NCBI GenBank assembly: GCA_009801015.1
Contig: VHZZ01002658.1
Location: 51,002-80,945, forward strand
Length of the DNA stretch: 29,944 nucleotides
Direction of reading: 5' to 3'
Origin: Silene noctiflora
Taxonomy: Eukaryota; Streptophyta; Magnoliopsida; Caryophyllales; Caryophyllaceae
Positions 12,124 through 22,783 of the stretch are shown piece after piece; within the stretch, counting starts at the first letter, position 1, and each line of letters opens with the position of its first letter. The translations under genes were made by a program, and so were the position numbers. The notes under the pieces were generated by a model. The model was not told the origin of the DNA. It did no database searches and worked only from the letters and a program-made list of their open reading frames with translations.

Positions 12124-12663
12124 ATTGTATTATCATTTGCTTTAATGGGATGTTAATTAATTATCCGTCTCGACATTTTAGTCAGTTAAGGTACATCTTC
12201 TGCTAGTATATGTGGTTTACCGGATATTATATATGCTTTGAGGTTTATCTGATCTAGTGTGCATATAGTAAAAATAAAAAAGCAACGGTTAGGAGTTCCT
12301 CGTTATAGAAAAGAAAAATAGCTTATTTTATTCGAATTGCATTGAAAACGTAAGAAAATGATCAAAATGCTAAAATAAGAATTGTATTATTATTTGCTTT
12401 AATATAGTGGGATATCAATTGATTTGTCTCGTCATATTGTATGCTTTTTGAGATAGTTTAGTAAGTTAAAGTCCATCATCATCTAATATAAGTGAAATCC
12501 ACTATATTACGTATACTCATAGGTTTACCTAGTGTGCACATGATAAAAACACAATGGCTAAGAGTTTCTTGTAATAGAAAAGAAAAATGGAAAATACCCG
12601 TAGCTTAATTATTCGAAATGAAATAAAAACGTAACGAAATGAACGAAACACCTAAATAACAAA
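12124..12663. repeat. Diverged tandem duplication of about 260 bp upstream of the ABCG gene
   Basis: Two head-to-tail copies, about 12124-12380 and 12381-12663. Both start ATTGTATTAT.ATTTGCTTTAA and share in order TGTCTCG or CGTCTCG, a GTTTAC phrase, CTAGTGTGCA, a TAGAAAAGAAAAAT phrase and an AAACGTAA tail. Many substitutions separate them, so the duplication is old. It begins about 330 bp upstream of the ABCG start codon, within the likely distal promoter. No ORF or TIR is seen. Confidence 0.75.
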
Positions 12664-12810
12664 AACGTAAGGAATTAGACTGGACGGTGCGAAGCACAAT
12701 AATTAGATAATGCATAACTTAGTTTAGGGCGGAATAACAGAAGTTATTAACAAGTGAGATACATGCAAGAAAACAACTTGAATAATGACCTTAAAACAAC
12801 ATGATTTTGC

Positions 12811-13069
12811 TCGACTTATTAACAAAGCGTCTTACTTGTAACGGACACTATCTGTTACAAGGTGAAGACGGATATTGTCTCTCTCATAATAAGGCAAGTG
12901 AAAGGGTAAGTGGGGGGAAAATGGAGCACAAGTGAAAGGGTAAGTGGGGGGAAAATGGAGCACCCTATGGTTGGTGCCACTTGCATATTATGAGAGAGAC
13001 ACTATCCGTCTTCACCTTGTGACGGATAGTGTCCGTCTTGAACGAGAATGTGTGATCCACTAATCCACT
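12811..13069. mobile_element. Hairpin MITE of the CTTGTGACGG family (Mutator-like, tentative)
   Basis: Long inverted arms: ACGGACACTATCTGTTACAA, GGTGAAGACGG and GTCTCTCTCATAATA on the left (12841-12891) recur as complements at about 12988-13035. The 9-bp text TGATTTTGC at 12802-12810 and 13070-13078 could be a Mutator-type target duplication, though the outermost 25 bp on each side pair poorly, so the true ends may lie nearer 12830 and 13045. No coding capacity. Confidence 0.65.
12895..12962. repeat. Exact 34-bp tandem duplication inside the hairpin MITE
   Basis: Two identical adjacent 34-bp units (12895-12928 and 12929-12962), each starting CAAGTGAAAGGGTAAGTGGG and ending AATGGAGCA, sit in the loop of the hairpin element. 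Perfect identity argues for a recent duplication after insertion. Confidence 0.95.
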
Positions 13070-13466
13070 TGATTTTGCAATTGTGCCATCTCATACGACA
13101 TTCCATTTTGACCCTTTGTGGCAGTTTAGCTGGTGATTGTTACGTTGCTGGTATGGATGATATGCGACCATCAACTTGTACCTCGGATTCTTTGCGTATT
13201 TGTTTTGATCATCTTCAAAATGAATGACAATGTTAACGTTAAATCATGCAACGGGTCTGCTGCGTTATGCTCAATTGAAAGAGAGAAAGTCTATTTCACA
13301 AGTCCAAAGAAAGTCTGCTATCTAGCATATTGCGAATTGATTTTAGAACTTATACGGGCATCTTGCCTCACCTACTTAGAATATTAAACTAATCGTATTT
13401 GATTAAGCATCAACCATTAGCAATAAATAAAGTTTATATGAGATTTGAACCTGTAAGCTATCTGGT

Positions 13467-14128
13467 TCTTTGCCAAAATGACCATAATAGTAAAACTAAT
13501 TACCAAAATAACCATTTTATAAAATAATTTACCCAAACTATCATGAATTCTTTCAAACATATTCTATCATTAATCTTGTTTTAACCTTGGCAATCGTGAT
13601 AAATAATATTGAGCATAAATCTTGTTGCAAATCAAGAACTTGCACTTCTCAATATAATCTCATACATGGAGAACGACATGTATACGAGCATGAGAGCAAT
13701 TTTTACAGCCGTAAAAATTTGGGATTAACTATCTGCCAGAAGTATGTAGCACAACTTTTAAAAGTCGTTTGCCTTGTTTCTTTAGAGTTTTACAATCAAT
13801 TCATAAATTAGCAATCATAAATTAATAATCTTATTACTGATTTAAGAATTAATGTTTGGTACTTGAACAAACCCATAGAATAAGGGGGCTCAACCATATC
13901 CGCACGATTAACAATGAAGATATTAATGGAAACCTTAGCAAAAATCATTCTAATTATCAACCAAAATCATCGTTGAACAATCGTGGAAACTGGATGAAAC
14001 TGAAGCATGGTGAAGTTGCTACAAGAATGTTTTTCATAGTTCTAATTTTGGTCAATTAGGAAACGAGTTTAGTAAAATTGGTTATTTTGGAAAATAATTT
14101 TAGAAAATGGTTATTTTGGGAAAACACC
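13467..14128. mobile_element. Probable non-autonomous TIR element of about 660 bp
   Basis: The left end (TTGCCAAAATGACCATAATA then CCAAAATAACCATTTT, 13470-13530) is an imperfect inverted copy of the right end (AAAATGGTTATTTTGGGAAA, 14060-14125), each arm holding the CAAAATAACCA phrase or its variant twice. The interior contains small open frames on the plus strand (13587-13811, 13856-14059) that match nothing I recognise. No target duplication was found, so superfamily and exact ends are open. Confidence 0.45.
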
Positions 14129-14530
14129 CCAGTAACCTTTAGCCATGTAAAAATACTCAAAAAGTCATCAGTAGAGATCGGACCCCTCCCAACTAAGTGA
14201 GAAATATACAACTGGTTCGGGGAAATGACAAAGAGGCTCGGTAAGCCGGGTTATGACCCTGAGAGGACCATTTCCAAATTTTGACAAAGATTAGGTTAAT
14301 TATCCAACAGTGGAAAGGTGGGAAGTAGAAAGATAGTAGGAGTAGGTAAAGAAGAAGAATTCTGTTAAAGCAAGTTAAATGGACTATACTTGAATACTTG
14401 ATCACTTCAAACTTCAAACAACGAAGAAATTAAAGGTAGTAGAAACTAGAATGTACAATTTTAAGTCATCTCACAAACTAACTTTTTCCAACATATAAAA
14501 TTAATCAAAGTAAGGAACAATGAAGTCTTT

Positions 14531-15206
14531 CGGTAGGTCTCCTTTGAGACAGTCTCAACAGAAGACGAAAAGATAATATTTTTATAATAAAAAGTTCATT
14601 TAATGATAGTTATAATTAAAGTTGTCAATTTTTTTTTAAAAAAATGATGGTAACATTTTATCATGAAATATTTATATTTTGGAAAATGCACGCGGTGCCG
14701 TTGAGGTTTGTTTTTTTGCCCGAAATACCCAATTTTTTTATCTGAAAAACTTTATGAAGCCATAACTCGTGTTTACGAGTTCAGAAAGTAATAATTTTTT
14801 TTTCAAATTGATCATCTTTCCGAGAACCACGACTTGAGAAAAAAAGTTGTTGAGTTTGGAATTCGTGACCAAGAGATATGGTCACTCAAAGATTGTTCGG
14901 TCAAAAAAACTTTGACACGCAATAACTCCTATCCACGGTGATCCAAATATGATAATATTTTTTTTGAAATTTTAGTTCTTAGAGAGATAATCGATTTGAA
15001 AAAAAAAATTATTACTTTCTGAAATCGTAAACACGAGTTATGACCTCTTAAAGTTCCCCGGATTAAAAAATTGGGTATTTCGGGCAAAATGTCAAAATCT
15101 CAAGGGCGCCGCGTGCATTTTCCGTTTATATTTTATCGTAAAATGTTCACGTAAATGTCCATTTTATTTTGAACAGAAAAGGTTCGTATGAAACAAGAAT
15201 TTACCG
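14531..15206. mobile_element. Outer MITE, interrupted by a second element
   Basis: Imperfect inverted ends CGGTAGGTCTCCTTTGAGAC and (complement of the right end) CGGTAAATTCTTGTTTCAT. Flanking 8-bp AAGTCTTT copies lie at 14523-14530 and 15207-15214. The halves immediately around the inner insertion also pair (GTAACATTTTATCATGAAAT versus GTGAACATTTTACGATAAAA). This shows that 14671-15134 interrupts a once continuous palindromic element. No coding capacity. Confidence 0.65.
14681..15124. mobile_element. Inner fold-back element with arms of about 150 bp and 10-bp target duplication
   Basis: The left arm starts GGAAAATGCACGCGGTGCC and the right arm (complement) CGGAAAATGCACGCGGCGCC. The arms match for about 150 bp, including GCCCGAAATACCCAATTTTT, ATAACTCGTGTTTACGA and TCAGAAAGTAATAATTTTTT. 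Direct copies of TTTATATTTT at 14671-14680 and 15125-15134 flank it, consistent with a 9-10 bp Mutator-type duplication. The RNA would fold into a long hairpin. No transposase is encoded. Confidence 0.85.
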
Positions 15207-15634
15207 AAGTCTTTTGGTTGGTGTAGTCGTGTACCTTTTTTTTCTTGGCTCAAAATGCATGAAAAATTGAGTACAAAGGGTGACTAAATGTTAAACTTCT
15301 GGTGACATTACCTAAAAAAATTGCTTATGTCATTTTAATGTGCTCGTAACTTCTTGTTTACACACACAATTGTTACAACTTACCGTACTTGTTATTTATG
15401 GCTGACTTTTTAAGCTTCTTCTGAAAGTTTGTTGTTATATTTCTTCAAGTGTAAATGCAAAGACCATATTAACATGAATAATATACATGATGACAACGAC
15501 ATTGAACATATGATCGATGAATGTTTTGCATTGTTTTTCTAGAGGAAGTTGTGTAATGACATCTTCATTATGTCCCAATTGCCTCAGCCTATGCAACAAC
15601 TATCTTTTGAGTTTCGATTTATGTATGCATATTG

Positions 15635-15816
15635 CAGAGGCGTCTAAGGCTATGTTCAGCCATGAGCTCGTGGAATGGACATTCGGTTTTGGTTAACAAA
15701 TTGACAAGTTTTATTGATAGAATTCAATTCAAACAGTATAGTTCACTTGTTGGTTCATATTTCGGGTTTCATTGTTTGTGGAGCTTAGAGTCGCCATTTG
15801 TTTTAAGACGCTCCTG
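15635..15816. mobile_element. hAT-like MITE, older copy of the family at 18838
   Basis: Ends CAGAGGCGTCTAAGG and TTTTAAGACGCTCCTG form inverted repeats. The inside shares TTCGGTTTTGGTTAAC...ACAAGTTTTATTGAT.GAA and CACTTGT phrases, in order, with the copy at 18838-19025. The flanks GCATATTG and ATGTATTG may be a decayed 8-bp duplication. The short plus-strand open frame inside (15632-15817) is not a gene. Confidence 0.65.
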
Positions 15817-16283
15817 ATGTATTGGTCAGGTTCCTTAAACCCGTAATCCAATTTTATAAATTCTTCTCACAAAAAAATAAGTAAATGGAGCGAATCGAGT
15901 GAAACAAAGAAAATATTGAGAAAACAGACATTACAAATTGATCATGACATTTTCACATTTCCAAAACAATTTTACTCATCTTTACATAATTTTATTATAG
16001 TTGAGTTATTTTTTTTTGTAATTTCAATTCATTTTACTTTAAATAGTTAAAAGTAAAAAAATGGCCATAGAGGGAAAGGAATCCCTCCTATTTCTACAAA
16101 TATTTACCTTCGAACAAAGCACTAATGACCAAATATAAAGTTGTTGGTCTTGTCGCATTATTTTGGTTTTTATTTCATTGATTTGACTTCAATTCACTTT
16201 AATTTTTATTTTATTCTTTTAGATAAACTACTTCATTTTAATTTTTCACTTTGTTATTATGGATGGTTTATTATATACTTCAT

Positions 16284-16477
16284 CAACAAGTCTCCCTTAT
16301 GACGGGTATATCCGTCACAAATTTGTGACGGGTCAAGTATCCCCACATGAGTAAATAAAACAAAAGTAAAAATGCCTAGATAATCACAAAAGGCTTGTCC
16401 TTATCTTCACAAGTGGGTTTTATTTGACCCGTCACAAGCTTGTGACGGATATTGCCCGTCACAAATGAGAATTTACG
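16284..16477. mobile_element. Mutator-like MITE with 9-bp target duplication
   Basis: Inverted arms of about 50 bp: left CTCCCTTATGACGGG, ATCCGTCACAAATTTGTGAC, GGGTCAA; right (complement) CTCATTTGTGACGGG, ATCCGTCACAAGCTTGTGAC, GGGTCAA. Perfect 9-bp ATACTTCAT copies lie at 16275-16283 and 16478-16486. Each arm holds a small palindrome (GTCACAAATTTGTGAC, GTCACAAGCTTGTGAC). At 194 bp it encodes nothing. Confidence 0.85.
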
Positions 16478-16499
16478 ATACTTCATTACTTCGTACTTT

Positions 16500-17850
16500 T
16501 TTATGTTGAATTAATATTACAAAAATAAAATTGACTCATCGGTCATTTGGTTGCTTTGCACATTACAAAAAGTTATTTGTTAATCTTTCATTGATTAAAA
16601 ACATTTTATATATAGTGAAATTATAAAAAACATTAAAAAAAAATAAGGTAAATTATTGACTGAAATATTAAAAATATAAAAATCTTTTATTGTGGTAAAT
16701 TACGAAATCACAAAACAAAATGTTTAACAAATCAACTAATCATTCCTCGATCAAGTGGGTTACTACAATATCGTACCTTAAGACAAAGATAACTATTATG
16801 TCTATCTGATATCAATTATAATATGATACAATCTCTCAAAAAAATTATAATGCGCGAAAGCGACAAATAACCCCCTAAAGGCTAAAGGATTAACATATTA
16901 ATTAAAGCACATTAATATTCTTCCTTATTTCCCAATTTTACATAGTCAAAAAGAAAACCTACACTAGAGTTGATAAAGTCATTGATGGAGTAAATAAAAT
17001 ATGGTAATAATTGGCAAACACTACTTAGAGTACTTTTTTATACGGAACTTGTCAGATTTGCATAATTCATGTGAATTTTCGTATCATTCTTTCTTCAACT
17101 ACTACGACCACATTTCCTACGTTGTGGGACATAAAGCTTTGCCTAGTCCAAACATATTGTAAATCGTAACCACTAATTACAGTATAAATAAAAGTGTCAT
17201 TATTCCATTACCTAATATTTATTGATTGTGTAAATTGATTAGATATGTGCATCAAACTTGGCGGCCTTAAATTATATATTTGAAAGTAATATGTCGATTT
17301 ACGGCTTAAATCGGTCTTGAGGCTAGTACATAGGTAAAACAAGCATCAAGTGACAAAATTGATATACCATAATGAAAAGAGAACCTTCTAACTTGTTTTT
17401 CGTTATCCAGCACAATTAATTTGTACTCTAAAAAGTATAGTTATTTAGACAAATGAACGGAGAGTTAAAAACAAATGAAATAAGTCACTTAAATTAGAAT
17501 TTTGAAGCAATTCTAGATCAAATGCAACTTAGGAATAATTTTAAGGAAAATTTTAGAAAGGGAATAATTTTTTAAAAAAGAGAGTATATTCTAATTAACT
17601 CTTTATTTTATTTGATTGTTTCATTTTGTGATTGATGTATTATAAAGGGTCAAATGGGTCAATTATTCTTTTTACTCACCCGTTTCCACTAACATTCATT
17701 TAGTTTCCAAAGTTTTGACCTTATTCATCCTACACTTTTGGTTGGTGTTGACTGTCTTGTGCGACCATTACAATCTTATTCTTCTAGCCTTTTCTTTACT
17801 AGCTACTCATTAGAGATCGCAAGTGTCCCTTCTCTAAGTTGCTAAAAAGT
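16500..17850. other. Gene-free AT-rich stretch
   Basis: I see only AT-rich unique-looking DNA: no open frame with a recognisable product, no TIR pair and no RNA gene. Confidence 0.5.
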
Positions 17851-17851
17851 A

Positions 17852-18058
17852 ATCACTCTGTTTCGGTTATTTATTGTCCTTATTTATTTTAAGGTGTCTC
17901 TGTCAATTGTTCTCCTTTCTATTTTAAGAATGAACTTAATGATTAATTTGATCATTCACACTCAATTTGGTCCACTTGTCATTTAATAATTGACCTTCTC
18001 TTCTTTTCATGGTTTTTGTGGCAAAACCAAATGACAACAATTGAGCGGACGGAGGGAG
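17852..18058. mobile_element. Decayed Stowaway-type MITE
   Basis: The right end reads as complement CTCCCTCCGTCCGCTCAATT after a TA at 18059-18060, the classic Stowaway terminus. The left end, CACTCTGTTTCGGTTATTTA, is a diverged inverted copy after a TA at 17850-17851. The text between carries further pairing (TTATTGTCCTTAT with complement GTTGTCATTTGG). About 207 bp, no coding capacity. Confidence 0.7.
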
Positions 18059-18837
18059 TAATTAGTGTTGGGATTTTGGAGGTTGGAACACCAAAATACA
18101 AAAAAAGAGAGTTAAAATTGCTATTACCTCTACGTTTTATATACGAGTGTGTCATTTTCACATTCTGCAGGTATTTTCGATATCAAGATATATGAGTAAA
18201 TATTGTAAAATGTATATGTTCAAATAAAAAAGAAAATTGTAAGGAATTCCATAATACTCGCAAAATGTTTATAATTTTTGAAATTATATATTAATGTAAA
18301 ATTTAAAATTAAAAAATTGATTTTGAAAAACAAAAACATCATACAATGTCGGCTTTCAATACTAATTTATACGGAGTATATGCTCCGTAAATAGTAGATA
18401 ATACTATGTTTTAGATTTCATGCACTTATAATTGTCAATAATCTAGTAACTTACTTCGTCAACACAGATAAATAGGAAAAAGGTAATTGAACTATCGGTT
18501 GATATTGAATATTCACATATCGTAGTACTATAGCATTCCGAATTCCGATCCTCTTATTTCAATTATATCTTAAAAGCTATTTTGTGGAATTAAAATTAAA
18601 ATTAATAAATTAATAACCTCCAAAAAAAATTCCTAACTAAAAAATTTAAGAAAATCTATGTTTAGTAGGACAAGCGTCCCTACTAATTAACCCTCTCATC
18701 ACAATTACCACAATCATAATGATTGTGGCTATCGTTTTCATTTTTCATTTGGTTGATTTAATACTTCCGATTACCAAATTTTGTATTTGTGCTTGATAAA
18801 TATATAGTGTAGGATCACAAATCACATGTATTATGTC

Positions 18838-19025
18838 CAGGGCTGTCTAAGCAAGACCCTGGACAACCATAGGCAGCAGAATCAGGCTTTTGGTTTTGGC
18901 CACCGAATTTACAAGTTTTATTGATGAAATTTAATACAAACCTCGACCAATAGTACACTTGTACATTTATATTAGGGTTCTCATTTATTGGTGCTTCGTA
19001 CCTCCATTTATTTAAGACGGCTCTG
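18838..19025. mobile_element. hAT-like MITE with perfect 8-bp target duplication
   Basis: Ends CAGGGCTGTCTAAG and (complement) CAGAGCCGTCTTAAAT form the inverted repeat, with ATTATGTC directly repeated at 18830-18837 and 19026-19033. The 8-bp duplication and CAGNG terminus fit hAT. The inside matches the copy at 15635-15816. No coding capacity. Confidence 0.85.
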
Positions 19026-19582
19026 ATTATGTCAAGTATTAGTCACATGCATGGCATGGGGTGATGGTGAGCATTGAGTAAGCAAAAGAGGTAGGCGGAA
19101 TAGTGTGGTCAATAAAATACGTGCAAATTGACAAATTAGAGTATGTTATCGATAATTGACATGTCTTGTATATGTCTTTATCCTTAATGTGAGCAATTGC
19201 TCTCATTTTGGTGTCAAAATGAGCCACAAGGCGCAAGCAGTTGGACCAAAGGAAGACTGGCCGGCACATATAGATGCATTAGTCCACCAACAACATACTA
19301 TTTCATCGATTTTTCATTAGATGTCGTTCTCACTTTTCGATACATTCACATTTATTTAATCAATATGTGTTATGAGCTTGTGAGCTTATGTAATATTATC
19401 ATTAATTACAATATCGATTATCTGCATCAAATAATGAAGTAGTTTAGTTTCATACATATACAGTATATTCAAAGTTTAAATAAGATCGTTGTATAATAAT
19501 CATAGGCAATGACATATGATAAACTTACGTACACAAAAGCAAGAATTTTGTTGGTCTGAATATTCTGAATGAAGAGTCTAAG

Positions 19583-19622
19583 TATGCATGCATGGATGCA
19601 TGGATGCATGGATGCATGCATG
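19583..19622. repeat. GGATGCAT microsatellite
   Basis: About 40 bp of ATGCATGG-type units, palindromic within themselves, so the strand can also form a hairpin. The flanking 19040-19580 and 19625-19880 contain no recognised gene. Confidence 0.85.
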
Positions 19623-19887
19623 ATTCTATGAATCTTAAGCAAAAGGACAACCAAGGTGCATATTCTTTGCTACACATTTATGATGGATTAATGGTCTTTA
19701 CTCTTAGCTCTATAGAGGACTATTATTATTATTGAACATCAGTTTCATTTACAAGACAAATAAGTATTTAATTACTTTTCCATATTCAGTTACGTAATGT
19801 ATTGTTATTGCAACTGCTTTAAGAAAATTCCAACTTATTTAACCCTAAAATCAGCAAGTCTTTTATAAAACGGTTTTTTTAATAATA

Positions 19888-20160
19888 CTCCCTCCGATCT
19901 AGACAAATGGTAACATAGGGAAAAAGTGGTTATTTAAGAAAATGTGGAAAAGTGAGGGGTAAAGTAGAAAAGTTTGATTGGGGCCACGTGAATTTAGGTG
20001 GATTAAATAGGTGGTTAGTGAGTGGGTGAATGGTAAAGTTGTAAATAGGTAGTGGATGTAAGGGTAATTTAGTCATTTTTCATGACAAATATGGTATGTT
20101 ACCATTGGTGTGGTTCATCCATTTTAGGTAAGTGTTACCATCTTTCTGAATCGGAGGGTG
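19888..20160. mobile_element. Stowaway-type MITE, 273 bp
   Basis: Left end CTCCCTCCGATCTAGACAAA then TGGTAACAT; right end as complement CACCCTCCGATTCAGAAAGA then TGGTAACA. TA dinucleotides flank it at 19886-19887 and 20161-20162. The interior is G-rich on the plus strand (GTGG/GGTGG phrases) and non-coding. It shares its ATGGTAACA sub-terminus with the intron-2 element at 9451, so both probably belong to one family. Confidence 0.85.
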
Positions 20161-20162
20161 TA

Positions 20163-20850
20163 TATTAAAAAACTATATAATGAAAGACTTTAGTGCCTTT
20201 TTATGAAAATTGGTAATTGGTGGAAGTTGTTTTATTAGCCGGAGTTTTTAGGTAAATAATCACTTGGTTTTATAACAATGTTTATGTAAAACGATTTTAT
20301 ATATGAATTGTCGAAATTCAATCCAGTACTCGAGGATTGGAGAAAGCACAAGCTTGCACTGACGATTAAGGGTGATCTGAACTTTGATAAAATTTTGTAT
20401 TAAGGACCAAACTTTTATAGAAGCTTGAAAGAACTCAATTCATTTTTTTTGACAAAAATACCCTTATCGTTCTTGACAACTTATTAATCTTTCACCTTTA
20501 TCGTCCTTGTATTTTGATTTTAGCAAAAAATTAATGTAAATTAATCCAGAGAATTGAACAATGTCATGAAAAGTGAATGTAACTATTTTTATTACAACAA
20601 ATTTTATGATATTAATTTATATATTTTACCCAGGCCATAGTATATTGAATTTTTTTAATCATAAAAAGCGTGGAGATAAATTTTCTACATGAAAAATATG
20701 TACAAATTGTGAATTTTTAAATTGTATAAATACTTTAATATAAGAGATTGGTCATTTGTAATTACCAATGTATCTATGGAATAAACTACAAGAAATTAAT
20801 CCGAACTGTAAAATATACAGAATAGTCTCGTTTATTGACTCTTTTAAATT
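20163..20850. other. Gene-free AT-rich stretch
   Basis: Nothing recognised: no open frame with a plausible product and no inverted-repeat pair. Confidence 0.45.
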
Positions 20851-20857
20851 TTTAATA

Positions 20858-20930
20858 GGTCTTTCCTAAGATGGATATATTTGTCGTAAGAATAACGGGT
20901 CAAATAACACCTCACTTATATAGATAACAC
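20858..20930. mobile_element. Possible one-ended remnant of the 16284 Mutator-like MITE family
   Basis: The text TCTTTCCTAAGATGGATATA...TAAGAATAACGGGTCAAATA...CTCAC parallels, in order, the left arm of the 16284 element (TCTCCCTTATGACGGGTATA...TTGTGACGGGTCAAGTA...CACA). No convincing right end was found. Confidence 0.35.
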
Positions 20931-21105
20931 GTACCTTTTACTAATCTTAACGCATTATGCTTTTGTCTTACGTGTGATACTTGAACTATCTTAAGTTTAA
21001 AAAAGAAATTTCTATTTTAAATGATGTGTTACATTTTACTCGTACTAGATAGGGAATAAGTTTATCACCCATATAGTTTGACTTGGACTTGTGATACCAT
21101 ATAAG

Positions 21106-21396
21106 TAGACCTGGCAAAACTGATCCACCCTGAATAACCCGACTCGGTAAGGCTGACTCGAGACCCGAAAATGACCCGATAGACTCAAAGTGACTCGACT
21201 TTGGTGACTAGAAATGACCCGATTGACCCAAAATGACTAAATTATGGCAAAACCATGACCCAAACGAACCAAAATAACCAGACCCAAAGTGATCCGACTC
21301 AAAAATAACCCGATCCTAAAATAACCCGATAAATAAATAACCCCACCTAAAATGACTTGCCTAAATTCAACCCGATTGCCCCATTTGCAAGGTCTA
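21106..21396. mobile_element. hAT-like MITE full of TGACCCGA repeats
   Basis: Ends TAGACCTGGCAAA and TTTGCAAGGTCTA are inverted repeats with one unpaired position; with the flanking AG/CT they extend to 15 bp. The 290-bp interior is a degenerate array of (A)TGACCCGA(C)-like octamers, the opposite orientation of the array in the intron-7 element. Flanking 8-mers (CATATAAG, CTGATAAA) match only partly, so the target duplication has decayed. Confidence 0.65.
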
Positions 21397-21574
21397 CTGA
21401 TAAAGTATATACAAGACCGCGCCTTTGCTAATAGCAAGCAGGCCTTATGAGTTATTGGGCTGTAGAAGTACTTAATTGATGGGCAATAAAATCCCGTAAA
21501 ACCTTTTTAATTTTATTTTGGCAACTCGTATTTTATGGAGGCGACGATGGTACTTGCCGCATTCACTGCTCTGT

Positions 21575-21725
21575 CACATTAGTATGATATTGTTCGCTTT
21601 GGGCCAAGTTTGCCCAAGTTTTATTTTTGGACTTATTCCCAAAAGACCTCATAATAAAGGAGTAGTGGTCTTATAAACTAGGTAGAACTTCTCTTCTTTT
21701 CCAATGTGGGACTTGGGTTGGCCAC
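21575..21725. repeat. Dispersed plant repeat, possibly short LTR-type (TRIM-like)
   Basis: Phrases such as ATGATATTGTTCGCTTTGGG, CTTATTCCCAAAAGACCTCA and CCAATGTGGGACTTGGGTTG are reminiscent of a short non-coding repeat found near many dicot genes. I recall the text but cannot assign family or ends with certainty. If an LTR relative, it is an old, non-coding copy. Confidence 0.35.
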
Positions 21726-21729
21726 CCCA

Positions 21730-22780
21730 ACACGACGAACTAATTAACCTGCCCTTAATTTTGATCCATTAAGTCGAGCGCATTGGATGAGGTTTCCCCG
21801 TTTCAATCCTAAATTAATAAGCCATTCTGAGTTTGGGCCGATCTAATCCCGAGGAAAAAGTTTATCGAAATCAGGTCAAATTTTACCGAGTCTAGCGTCA
21901 ATCGACCTTCAAATGCACAAATACACTCTAATTAAAGATCAATTCCAGGCTTTGGGCGCTAAACTTTAGATCAAATTAAAACTCTTAACAGGGCAAAAAT
22001 AGTAAAATACACATCGTATTATGTTTAAAATTGCAAAATGATCGAGTGATATCAAGTGGTACTGAGTTTCATTGCCATATTATCATCCTCTTATCTATGT
22101 TACATAAACCCCTATACAATCAAGAGAACTATCTAGTGACCATAACGTATACGTCAGAACTCAGAAGGTGATACTAAAATTTGTGAACTTAGTATTACCA
22201 AGTGACGTCATCTCGTTCATCCCATTTTCCAATGGCCTACATCACTTGTTTGTTGTTTCCATTGATGCACTATATCACTTCTGGGTAGTGGAGGGGGGTC
22301 TAGCACGGGCCGTCGCGCCCTGACGAACATGATTCTTGTAGTTTATAGTTAAATTTTCCGAAAATTCTTTGAGTGTACCTTATAAAATTACCCATTCGTC
22401 CCCCTAAAATTTTTCGCCACTCCTAAGTTTAAATTCTAGCTCCGTCGACTGCACTTCCTTCTATCGCATCGACTGATTTCAAATGACGATTAACATCCGT
22501 CGAAATCTAAATCATTGTTGCTGTAAACATACATTACCCTACCAAAGTTACAATGCAAAGCTGTAAAGGTTAAACCTTTAGAAGCAGAGCAAGCCAGCAA
22601 GGATAAAATTATTTTTCCTCCCCCACAATTTTCTTTTCTAATTGAAAGCAAAATAAAGCATCATGATTGACAAATTGTTTACAACATTTTTCATCATTAA
22701 TGTCTCTTCTTTTGCATAAAACTCACAATCTAGAATTAACTAACCAAAGATCAAATCATCATATATATTCACCGGTAATC
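21730..22780. other. Gene-free stretch upstream of the dioxygenase-like gene
   Basis: No gene seen. At 22287-22452 the left GGAGGGGGGTCTAGCACGGG and right (complement) GACGGAGCTAGAATTTAAAC ends hint at a decayed TIR element, but no target duplication is present. The rest is unassigned AT-rich DNA. Confidence 0.35.
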
Positions 22781-22783
22781 ATT

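Noticed and set aside
13133-14059. Three plus-strand open frames (13133-13387, 13587-13811, 13856-14059)
   Set aside because: No known domain, AT-rich composition, and the last two lie inside the probable TIR element. No flanking splice or promoter pattern supports a gene.
16284-16477. Repeated spacer-like palindromes considered as a CRISPR-like or regulatory array
   Set aside because: Only two arms, inverted rather than direct, with a 9-bp target duplication: a MITE explains everything.
22287-22452. Possible TIR element with GGAGC(T)AG ends
   Set aside because: The ends pair only loosely and no target duplication is visible, so it was left as a remark and not called.
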